NCBI GenBank assembly: GCA_026770025.1
Contig: JAMXDE010000044.1
Coordinates: forward strand, 372,001 to 436,000
From: Craspedostauros australis
Taxonomy: Eukaryota; Bacillariophyta; Bacillariophyceae; Mastogloiales; Achnanthaceae
Direction: 5' to 3'
Length of the DNA: 64,000 bases
Part shown: one piece after another, positions 19,986 to 29,400 of the stretch
How the letters are laid out: each line of letters begins with the position of its first letter
Numbering within the stretch: the stretch's first letter is position 1
Notes under the pieces: model-generated
The model's input: only the letters and a program-made list of their open reading frames with translations
Databases searched by the model: none
Told to the model about the DNA's origin: nothing
Translations under genes and position numbers: made by a program

Positions 19986-22646
19986 TTAGTTTGTTGTGTC
20001 ATGCTCGTTTCCGTCACTGCCTCCATTGTCACCCTGCCTCTCTCCATCTCCAGTCATGTCCATTGCCTCGTCAACATTCAATGGTGCCTCGTCAACATTC
20101 AATGGTGCCTCGTCAACATTCAATGGTGCCTCGTCAACATTCAATGGTGCCTCATCAACATTCAATGGTGCCTCATCAACATTCAATGGTGCTTCATCAA
20201 CATTCAATGGTGCTTCTGCAGCATTCAATGGTGCTGTTGGGTCCTGCACTATCTCAACATCTTCGACCAAGGAGTAGTTGGTTGTTGGCCCATCCCCTCC
20301 GCCTTCAGGTTGGTTTGGCGCCTCCTGACTGGTCATCTGAGCTCCTGCACTGCCTGCGGATTGCCTCACATTCTCTCCTTCCGGATTCTGATTCGTATTT
20401 ACAGCTGTGGACCCCGCTGTGATGGTGGTTGTTGCAGTTGCAAGGTTGGTTGCTTCTGCTGCTGCTGCTCCCACTGCTGCTGCCTCTGTCAGTTTGTTGG
20501 CTTGGTCCGCAAGGACCAGCATTCCTTCACATGGATAAACATCTCGTGGTGGTGGAGGAGACATCTGAGCTGTTGTTGTTGCCGATATTCCTTCCTCCCG
20601 TCCGTGCGGAAGGATCTGTCCTGTGCTGAGTTGCTGCGGATTCGTCGACTGCATGTTGCCCGTCCCAGTCTGACCATTCTGCATCATTGCCGGGTGCTGG
20701 ACTGATCCTTGGCCCTTTTCGAAATACGGTCTGGTGAGGTCGTCCATTTTGTTGAAGACGCCATCAGGAAGGTTTCTGGCAGCCTCGTCAGAAGCTGTAC
20801 CACCAGTCACCACCATTCCCGGACGGCTCTGGTTGAGCTGTCCTTGCCGTCTCAGCTCTGCCCTTTCTCTGGCAGCCTGCTTTCGCAGTGCCACCCTCAG
20901 CTCAAGTTCGGCCACCCTCTCAACCTGGCATTCGAGTTGGGCTTCCAACACCTGAGTCACCTGCGTTGTGACTGATTGATCGTCTCCATGAAGCATGTTG
21001 CGTGCTCCAAAGGTGCGGAGATTCTTTGTCGTTCTTGGCGATCGGAAGCGTCGTTGAATGCGGCTGCCCATTGGGCCCCTGGGTTGTAAGGGTTGTGGCC
21101 ATGGGGTCACCTTCTGGGCATTGCTGGCAGATGGCGGGTTGCTGGAGTTCCTGTTGTTGTCCGTGTATTGGGGGATTCTGTGTGACTGTGAAGGTAGCAT
21201 TTGTGACTTGGCCCCTTTGTCGATGGCATTGGTTCCGCCTGAGTTGAAACCAAGTGCGTGCATTTTTGAAAACTTGCACGTCATTCCCACAGTCGTTGTC
21301 TTCTCCTTCACCCTCGTCGACAAGATGAGGACTTTACGTGGTTGCCCATTGTTGTCTGGCATCACATGATTGAGCCAGACAACGCCCCCCAGCGTGCCGC
21401 AAGCGGATGGGCAGAACATGGTGTCGATAGCAAAGGGCATCGGCACGAGCATTTCGCACCAGTGCCCCTTTGCAAAACCGGCCTTCTGCATTTGCAGGTC
21501 GTGTGCTTGTGCCTTCTGTGCTGCGTCGACGAAGTGGGTCGCCTGAAGGTTGCAAATGGCCTTTGCAATACCCCCCTTTGCCCCAATGGCCACTGGAGGC
21601 CGATACTTCAGCACCACAAAGGGCCGAGGCACCCCACCCACTTCGCGATATTGAATGGTCAGCTGTGTATCCTGCTGGATGGTGGCTGCAGGCATGTAGA
21701 AGTCGATGCTGATCATCCGGAATGCCTCTCCCTTCGGCCTCCACAATTGTGTAGTGTAGAAGACGTCCACATGTGTTGGGACGGAAGAGAACTGGGCGAC
21801 GCGAGAGTTCTCGGCCATATCAAAGAAATGACCATATCTTGCTGTCAGTGAGTTGTATGGTGGAGGGCCTGTCATGCCCACAACTTCAATGTCATCATCG
21901 AAGTCCATTTCTCGACCAAACACTGATGAAATTTCCTCGCCAAAGTCGCCCATGGCCCAGTCATCGTTGAGGAAGGCAACATTTGGGAACGACCCATTGG
22001 TGTTTGATGCCATTTGCGGAGATGGGTTTTGATCCCCTTCTCCATGGCAGCTCTTGTCTGTGTTGGTGGCAGCGTTTTCGGAGAGTGCTGTCATTGTGGG
22101 TGTTGTTGTGGTTTCTGCGACGGCCTTTGCAGGAGGAGATTTCGAGGGCTTTGTGTTGTCGAAGCCCTCTGGCTCATCGATGGGGCGAAGATGCATGCCC
22201 AAGTTACCTGATGCGTCTGGATTGAAGCGTCCATTTGCTGCCAAAACCCTCACAAAAGCAAACAGATGAAGAGATCGAGTGGTTGCTTGTGAGTTGTGAT
22301 GTGTTTGTACAGCATGATCAAAGCAAAGTTTGAGGACAAGAAATGCAACAGGGCAATCGCCACCACCCCAAACGAATGTGTCCACCGAGTGGTCGGGCCC
22401 ACACGTTGCCTGCATTGGAGTTGACTTACCAAAGAAGATCTTGTTCTTCACGAGCGTTTTCTTCAGCATCACATACCCTTTGATGAAGTTCTTTGCTGGA
22501 TACTTTGCGAGGGTCGGATACTTCTCTCGGATGTGGCGAGGCTCCCACATCCACAAGTTGGGATCAGCTGCAAGCTCACGGATGAGGAGCTTGGCGTCGA
22601 CTCCCTTTTTCAAGAAGCGAGGGGCTCGTTTCCTTGGTGGCGTCAT
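19986..22646 (-). CDS. Unrecognised 822-residue protein of an accessory (possibly transposon) block
   Basis: Exon 1 is 22646-22430 and exon 2 is 22237-19986, joined across a 192-bp GTAAGT…GGCAG intron. The intron is a multiple of three with no stop, so an unspliced read also stays open. The N-terminus is basic (MTPPRKRAPRFLKKG), then has a helical segment with Trp and KYPAKNFIKGY, suggestive of a small DNA-binding domain. A central region of about residues 190-380 looks globular, with several beta-like segments and conserved-looking Cys and Trp. A coiled coil follows (LEAQLECQVERVAELELRVA). The C-terminus ends in eight 7-residue repeats, APLNVDE. No known family was recognised. It is divergent from the DDE transposase at 25310, with tandem arrays between them, so it may be that element's accessory protein; this is inference. 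Confidence 0.6.
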   Translation of the reverse strand: MTPPRKRAPRFLKKGVDAKLLIRELAADPNLWMWEPRHIREKYPTLAKYPAKNFIKGYVMLKKTLVKNKIFFGKSTPMQATCGPDHSVDTFVWGGGDCPVAFLVLKLCFDHAVQTHHNSQATTRSLHLFAFVRVLAANGRFNPDASGNLGMHLRPIDEPEGFDNTKPSKSPPAKAVAETTTTPTMTALSENAATNTDKSCHGEGDQNPSPQMASNTNGSFPNVAFLNDDWAMGDFGEEISSVFGREMDFDDDIEVVGMTGPPPYNSLTARYGHFFDMAENSRVAQFSSVPTHVDVFYTTQLWRPKGEAFRMISIDFYMPAATIQQDTQLTIQYREVGGVPRPFVVLKYRPPVAIGAKGGIAKAICNLQATHFVDAAQKAQAHDLQMQKAGFAKGHWCEMLVPMPFAIDTMFCPSACGTLGGVVWLNHVMPDNNGQPRKVLILSTRVKEKTTTVGMTCKFSKMHALGFNSGGTNAIDKGAKSQMLPSQSHRIPQYTDNNRNSSNPPSASNAQKVTPWPQPLQPRGPMGSRIQRRFRSPRTTKNLRTFGARNMLHGDDQSVTTQVTQVLEAQLECQVERVAELELRVALRKQAARERAELRRQGQLNQSRPGMVVTGGTASDEAARNLPDGVFNKMDDLTRPYFEKGQGSVQHPAMMQNGQTGTGNMQSTNPQQLSTGQILPHGREEGISATTTAQMSPPPPRDVYPCEGMLVLADQANKLTEAAAVGAAAAEATNLATATTTITAGSTAVNTNQNPEGENVRQSAGSAGAQMTSQEAPNQPEGGGDGPTTNYSLVEDVEIVQDPTAPLNAAEAPLNVDEAPLNVDEAPLNVDEAPLNVDEAPLNVDEAPLNVDEAPLNVDEAMDMTGDGERQGDNGGSDGNEHDTTN
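20066..20234 (-). repeat. 21-bp coding tandem repeat (APLNVDE)
   Basis: Eight near-identical 21-bp units encode seven APLNVDE copies plus one APLNAAE at the C-terminus of the 822-residue protein. The copies are nearly identical at DNA level, so the array expanded or homogenised recently. Confidence 0.9.
22238..22429 (-). other. Intron in the 822-residue gene
   Basis: Donor GGTAAGT and acceptor TTTTGGCAG, 192 bp, phase 1. Splicing joins a basic N-terminal exon to NGRFNPDASG. The length is 3n and the frame stays open, so retention would add 64 residues without a break. Confidence 0.65.
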
Positions 22647-23236
22647 GTTCGGTGGTTGGTTGTGTTTCTGATTTGTGTGACAAAGGGCACCTCTGCTCAA
22701 CTCAAGGCTCCATTGAAGTGCACCTGCGAGAGAGCAGCAGTGTTTGGCGCAATGGATGTGTGTACGTTGGCGTGATGCGGTTTGTGTCGTCCTCATTCGC
22801 AGAGTTGGCCATGGGGTGCTGCTGTGTGGTTGCCAAGGACATGGAAGATGCTGTGCTTTGCAACGAGCAAACAACCATCGCAGCAATTTCTTGCCGACGA
22901 CGCATTACATGTGCTGGTGACGCGTGTTGGTGTCTTGCACACACACGTACAACGATTGTAGTTCGCGGCCATCTGAACATCAGAAAAGAAATGTCAAGAG
23001 ATGCTTGCATTGGCTTGAAGTGTTTTTTGTGTTCCTGTCCGTGGCGAAAGACACCGGTGCCCAAGAATGGTGTACTGTTCCCCGTACAAACTGTAACAAT
23101 GGCCGATGCCAAAGGGGCGTAACCAAGTTGCTGCAAGCGCGAAAAGTCATTCGCGGGATGGCGACAACGCGAAGGAGGGCCAATGTTCGTCTCCGGAACC
23201 ACAATGCGTAGGTACAGCATCGGTCCTTCATTCACA

Positions 23237-23530
23237 AGGCACTTTTTACGCTTGCGTTGAAAGCGTACTTGGTCCTACGGTGACAACGCACTTTTTGCGC
23301 TTCTGTTCAAGGCATAATCGGTCCTACGATCACAACGCACTTTTGCGCTTCTGGTAAAGGCATACTTGGTCCTACGATCACAACGCACTTTTGCGCTTCT
23401 GGTAAAGGCATAATCGGTCCTACGATCATAACGCACTTTTGCGCTTCTGTTAAAGGCATAATCGGTCCTACGATCATAACACACTTTTGCGCTTCTGTTA
23501 AAGGCATAATCGGTCCTACGATCATAACGC
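23237..23530. repeat. 48-bp tandem repeat array
   Basis: About six copies of a 48-bp unit containing CGGTCCTACGATCA and CACTTTTGCGCTTCTG. Because 48 is a multiple of three, one minus-strand frame stays open through the array, but it has no start context or domain and I do not call it a gene. Confidence 0.9.
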
Positions 23531-23539
23531 AATATTTGA

Positions 23540-24114
23540 GTGTATGGAGCGCGGGAAAGGATGAATTAACGTCTATGCCGGGTTCACAAGGGCTAATTTG
23601 GCCTTATGAATCACTTTTTGAGGGTGAAAATTGCGTTATGACCACTCCATAAGGGCAATATTCACCGTTTGGATTGGTGTCATGAAGCACTTAAATTGAT
23701 GCCTGTGTGATAAGGAATGTATTGTCGTTACGAATACGGCGTGTTGGTCACATTGGATAAGCATAGCGCTTCATATTGAGTCGAAGTAGTCGTAACATCC
23801 AATTCAGTCTTATGATGGCTCCATAGTGTCGAAAACACCTCTATGGATAGAATTATAAGCGCTGTTTTGGCCTTATGGACGGCTTCAAAAGCACTATTTG
23901 CGTCTTATGCATAACTGCTGTGAGGACGAAACCAAATTGTGTCTATGTTATAAGACTCATCGTGTCCTTATGGCTAGCGCATAAGGGTCAGAAATGCATC
24001 TGATTCTGGCCCATAGCCGCCAATATTGCTTTAACGCGGGCTTATAAGGGCAGATTTGCACCTATGTTTATGTGATAGGCGCAGTTTAATCCATATGAAT
24101 AGCATGATAAGAAC
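23540..24114. repeat. Degenerate CTTATG/CATAAG-rich stretch
   Basis: Between the 48-bp and 60/61-bp arrays the sequence carries more than a dozen CTTAT/ATAAG words in alternating orientation, roughly every 30-60 bp (for example near 23601, 23646, 23707, 23808, 23873 and 23906). It looks like a strongly decayed older part of the same repeat system. Confidence 0.5.
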
Positions 24115-24790
24115 AAATCTTATCCGGTAGTGAATGCTCTATGAACATAAGCAGATGGCTTATGCGGATAAGAAATAATCTTATCTGGTAGTGAATGCTC
24201 TATGAACATAAGCAGATGGCTTATGCGGATAAGAAATAATCTTATCTGGTAGTGAATGCTCTATGAACTAAGCAGATGGCTTATACGGATAAGAAATCAT
24301 CTTATCCGGTAGTGAATGCTCTATGAACCAAGCAGATGGCTTATACGGATAAGAAACAATCTTATCCGGTAGTGAATGTTTTTCAACCAAATGGAGGGCT
24401 TGTATGGATAAGAACTGATCTGTGCTATTGATAGATCTGTGCCATTGATAAACGCTCTTTCCACCCAATGGAGGGCTTGTATGGATAAGAACTAATCTGT
24501 GCTGTTGATAAACGCTTTTTGAACCAAATGGAGGGCTTGTATGAATCGGAACGCTCCTGTGTCATTGATAAACGCTCTTTGAACCAAATGGAGGGCTTGT
24601 ATGAATCGGAACGCTCCTGTGTCATTGATAAACGCTCTTTCCACTAAATGGAGGGCTTGTACGGACAAGAGCGAATCTGTCCCTGTCATGAACGCCGCCG
24701 GAACCAAATGGAGGGCTTGTATGGATCGGAACGCTCCTGTGTCATTGATAAACTCTGTTTCAAACAAATGGATGGCTTGCGCGGAAAGGG
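24115..24790. repeat. 60/61-bp tandem repeat array with a variant gradient
   Basis: About eleven units. The left four or five are 60-61 bp with GATAAGAAATAATCTTATC and AGCAGATGGCTTATGCG. From about 24370 the unit becomes 60 bp with AACCAAATGGAGGGCTTGTA. Shared landmarks show these are two variants of one unit. The array ends about 520 bp upstream of the transposase start. Confidence 0.9.
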
Positions 24791-25309
24791 ACTGAATATG
24801 TATCCATGTCATAAGCCTCAATTTGTCTTACGGACACCTTGCATGGATGTTCGTGAATGATGTCGATCTCAGTGAGTGTTCTGTGGAATGTCTGAGGAAG
24901 CCGAGGAACATGACCCAAGACCAACTCGCGTTGAGAGAACAGCGCGCGAATACTCTCACCAGCCAACAGATCGTGAAGACAAACACGGAAATCCTTGTGT
25001 TCTGCATCACCGTGTATTGCAAGTGATTGCTGTGCAATGCAGCAAATGGCGGACTCTGCTTCTCGAGATGTCAGCATCAATGTGCGATGGCCATCGGCTG
25101 CACCTCGACAGCAACTCACATGCCGCCTGGTGCCAACAAAGTATTGACGTCAACAACAACGACGGCCAACAATCACGTGCAAGCAACCGAATCAACTACT
25201 TCTCACAATACCTGCCCACGACAGTATCCGATCCACCATCAAGCCAACATCCAATCCACTACATTGCACATCAACTTGCTCCACCTCGCAATGACTCATT
25301 CAGAAGACG

Positions 25310-26469
25310 ATGGAGGTTGAGATTGCCCACTCTGGTATGCAAATTGTGGGTCGCGACGTGGACATGCTCACTTGCATGGAGCAACCCCCATGGCTCACCA
25401 TCCTTTTCCGCAGGACGTATGGGACCAGCATCGCAGTGGCTTCTGCAGTATGGACAGCACTGACACAAGACGGGCTGCTACCAGGCAACACCACAATCAA
25501 CCACATGCTTGCTGCACTCGTATTCCTGAAGCAATACAGTCCATGGGAGATTCTTTCAGTGATGCTGAATAGGGACCGCAGAACATTGATGAAGTGGACA
25601 TGGATTGTTTTGGAAGGCATTGCGCGACTGAGCAGAACAAAGGTGAGTGAACTTGGTGCTGTGTGCGGAGATGACTTGAATGCGTGTGCTTGCCTGACAT
25701 GACTCACATCCCTTGCACATGCTCAAGTTCCTTTTTTGTATCACTGCAGATCAGAATAGAGGAACGCAAGAATGGCAGTGTTGGTCACAACACTGTTTTC
25801 ATGTCCGTGGATGGCACCGACTTTCGGATTGTGGAGCCCAATCCTTTCGACACAGATTGGTACTCTCACAAATTCAATGGGGCAGGCCTCAGATATGAGA
25901 CTGGTGTGTGCATTCAGACAGGCCATCTTGTTTGGGTCGAGGGTCCATTTCCGTGTGGGGAGTGGAATGATGTAACCATTTTTCGACGCAAGCTGAGGCA
26001 GGAACTGGACGAAGGAGAGCAGGTGATTGCGGATCAAGGCTACAGGGGTGAGCCTTCGTGTTGCATTGAGAGGACCAGATACAATGGAGTGATACGTGCA
26101 AGGCACGAAACAGTTCACAAACGCTTCAAAAACTGGAAGTGCTTGCGGGTGGAGTGGCGGCACCAACTTTGCAAACACCAACTGGCAATGTATGCCATTG
26201 CAGCTATCACGCAATTCGAACTGCAGGATGAAAATCCTTTGTTTGACCTGCAGGAGACCATGGCGGATATCAGGGAAATGGAGAATTGGGTGGCATCACT
26301 GGCGCCCCCCTCAGGAGCAGACACCTCACGGGAGGTGGATATGGAGGAAATGGTGGAGGACGAAGCCAGAAGCGAGGAGAGCAACAGCACAACAAGTGAG
26401 GGCATCAGCAGCAGCAGCACAATGAGTGATGGCACAAGCAGCGATGACAGCAGCTCTGGACGGGAGTAA
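25310..26469 (+). CDS. PIF/Harbinger-like DDE transposase (2 exons)
   Basis: Exon 1 is 25310-25642 (111 codons) and exon 2 is 25750-26469, joined in phase 0 across a 107-bp GTGAGT…TGCAG intron, giving 350 residues. The DDE catalytic set is visible: Asp in FMSVDGTDF (residue ~132), Asp in VIADQGYRG (~206) and Glu in RARHETVHKRFKNW (~231). The last motif is typical of DDE_Tnp_4-type endonucleases of the Harbinger group and its bacterial IS5 relatives. The N-terminal exon has the helical lead-in expected for the family. The C-terminal ~60 residues are Ser/Glu/Asp-rich. The frame is intact, so the gene may be functional. Its element ends are not established. The neighbouring divergent gene at 19986-22646 may be its partner. 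Confidence 0.85.
25643..25749 (+). other. Intron of the DDE transposase gene
   Basis: 107-bp GT-AG intron, donor AAAG|GTGAGT and acceptor CACTGCAG. Phase 0 on both sides keeps the transposase frame. Confidence 0.85.
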
Positions 26470-29400
26470 GCCGTCTGGCACATAATAGAATGTTATCACA
26501 TAGTCCCCACCTCAATCTCGTATCGTTCATCTGGTGTTGCACAAGTAGCTGCGTTGTTGTTAGTCATTTGCGTTGATGGCGATACCCGCAATGGAGTTTG
26601 TTGTGGCTGTCAGTGAATTGCAGAAGAGTGCGTACGCATGTGCGAGCACCCATGTTGTGAGAAGGAAAACGGAAAACAACACAGGCACCTCCAGAGAAAA
26701 GACTACAACAACCATGTAGCACGAATGGCCAACACAACACTGTTATGGTTCCACAACACAATGCATGTTTAGTTGTTCACTGCAATGCACCTTGCTTGAG
26801 GGTGGCATGTAGATAATGCGGATGTACGAAAAGGAGCATGGCATCCCCACCAGCTTCGGAGTGTTTTGCGTTGCCTAGAAGGTCGACACTAAAATGCCCC
26901 ACTGTATGTTGATGATCTCAACAGAACCAACAATACGAGCATGCACATGAACCTCATGCCTAACAACAAGGATAGTCATTGACATGTCAACAAAGGAACG
27001 AACGGCTGTACCAACACACCTGACAACAACAAAAGAAGGACACCAAAATCCAGAGAAAAAGGTGTGGACAGAATCACCTCCGTTGCGATCCTACCATGGC
27101 GGTCCTGGTCATCCGGAAACCAGGACAAGGAGTGCAAGCAAATGGACAGTTTTGTGCATGGAGGGAATGCAGCCACCCACAGGAAGCCCCTTGTTCGATC
27201 TGCATGATGGGCGAACACACCGTGTATTGAACACAAATTGAGGCATACAACGAACTACAGCCAAGCATTCCATTGTTGCTGTGGCACAGTGGCAACCAAG
27301 CAACTAATTCACCGGACATCATTGCTGGTGCAGGAAGAACTGTTCGAAGAGATGAATTCCAGTTGCATCGCATACAGGAGCCACCCATGGACGAAACACT
27401 GTTGCGGTGGTGATGTTGGTGTACCTGTTGTGGTTGTTGTTGTGGTTGTTGTTGTGGTTGTTGTTGTGGTTGTGATTGTAACAGGAACGAAGTGCTCTGT
27501 GGAGCAACGATCTCTGTGGAGAGTTTGGGGTTGTGAGTTTTGTGTGCTCTGTGCTGGCCGAAGACAGCAGCCTTGTTTTGTGCCGACCGGAGACGAAAGC
27601 ACGCTCAGCAAACACCGACACAGTGTAAAGTGGGGAAATGGAGCAATGACGAAGAGCGAAAGCAACTCGGGCGAATTTTTTGGGGAAAGCACCAATTATC
27701 CAAAAAAGAACGAAAATCCCATTTTATTCCGTCGAGGATAAGAACTAGACGGAAACAAGTGATTTATGACTCAAACTCTATGAAATAGAGCCAATTATTG
27801 CATTTTGAACTGCCCCCCAAGGGTGCTCCAAATCCGAATGTGATCCTGTCTCCGGTCAACCACACGAACGCAATGGTCCCGCGTTTCTCGAACTGGACGC
27901 CGTTCCTCCAGACGAGCCGCGGTTGGCGCAGAGAAGTGCTGGCATGATGCACACCAGTGAGCTGTACCACCATGAAGAATGGATTGATGAGGGAGTATTC
28001 GTGTGTTGGTATGTACTCTATGGTAGGTATCATAGGTACTGGAGATGGCAGGATCCTCTGGCGCGTCCGCGACCTTCTACCAGAAGCGAAGTGATGTTGT
28101 CTGTGAACGTGTGATGTTGGCGAGTTTGGATGCGACCGAGGCAGAGGAAGAAGTATGGCACAAACATGACAGGCGGCAACGAGAACGTCGCACTCAGGAT
28201 GTTGAACGCGATACGAGCTGCCCATGGTTATGCGCCCTGTTGTACAGTTGTTGCATCACTCTACTATATTCTGTTTCACCTTCTCTTTTTCGCACGTTCC
28301 TCGGCGTGAGTGCCTTCCACAATGCGCAAATGCAGCACATCGCAACTGGTACTCGTGTTGGCATTGTTGTGAACGCAACTCCAGCCTCCGATGCAAAGAC
28401 ATTCCGCAAGGGGCGGGGCGCAATTCTCCGACAATGTGTCAATTGTTGTTGTTGTTGCTGAATGGAAGGTGTAGCACTCTTCTTCAGTGGGGCAGCGAGT
28501 CTGAACAAAGTATTCCACGAGCTGCTGACATGCGCGGACGGTATTCGTACTCGCACAAGGGAAATGGCCATCGCAGCGAATGGTGGTCCAGCAAGGATTA
28601 GCTCGGAACGCGAGGCAAGCCAAGCGCAAAGGGCGGTCTTTGGCCTCTCTGCCGCGCCACGATGAATCGCGAGTTTGTGTTGGCGGTGTGATCGGTACCT
28701 GAAGGATGTCAATTGTTGAGGATCCATCCTCTTGCGAGGAGAAGAAAAAAGGCAACCCTTGGCGAAAGAGTCCATCAATCCCCAAAGCGTATCAAGAAGT
28801 TGGTTGAGTTCGTCGTTGTGTGAATGCTTCACGAAGACCAAACACGAGTCTCCATCCATGCTCACCCTGCATGCAATGATTCTCTGTGCAAGAAATGGTG
28901 TGGACTACAAAGGCGGTCATGACCGCGCCATCGTCCGATCCATGAACTTGTTGATCCATCATGTGGCGCCCCATGACTTCGGTGTATTTATTCCAGAACC
29001 CCTACTCTACTTTGCAGATGGAAACGTTTCTACCTATCGCATCCTTCCTCGTTGATGTGTGTGCTGTTTGTGCGTCTATTCTGCGAACATAGTATTCTAC
29101 CTGTGGGTACAAGGACGGAGATTTGCGCGCGATTGCGTCTACGGCGCCTGATTGTGGGTACTGGTACATGGACGCATGCGCAACTCTCCGCAATCCACTC
29201 CGTGGCCTTATCGTCTCTCCCTTTCCAGGAAGACAGAGAGAGAGAAACAGAGAGACAAGGAGAGTGTGAATGTGTGCAGCGGCCGAAACTGTTCGTCACC
29301 AAGACCAATGTGGGGTTGCGGTGACGGACGCATCACAAGTCAATGCACAAGCCAGCAGCGCAGAAAAAGACGAAGGAGACACACGGAACATGGCAACGAC

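Noticed and set aside
23275..23532. Minus-strand frame of 16-residue repeats
   Set aside because: The frame stays open only because the repeat unit is 48 bp. There is no start context, no transcript evidence and no similarity.
19579..27817. Terminal inverted repeats for the 25-kb transposase at the G10 and C5 runs
   Set aside because: Apart from the G/C run and a CAA trinucleotide at each side, the inner bases match poorly, so I did not annotate element ends and list it only as a finding.
28194..28865. 223-codon minus-strand open frame
   Set aside because: It contains a poly-Gln run but no recognisable motif, and overlaps other equally open frames on both strands. Not supported as a gene.
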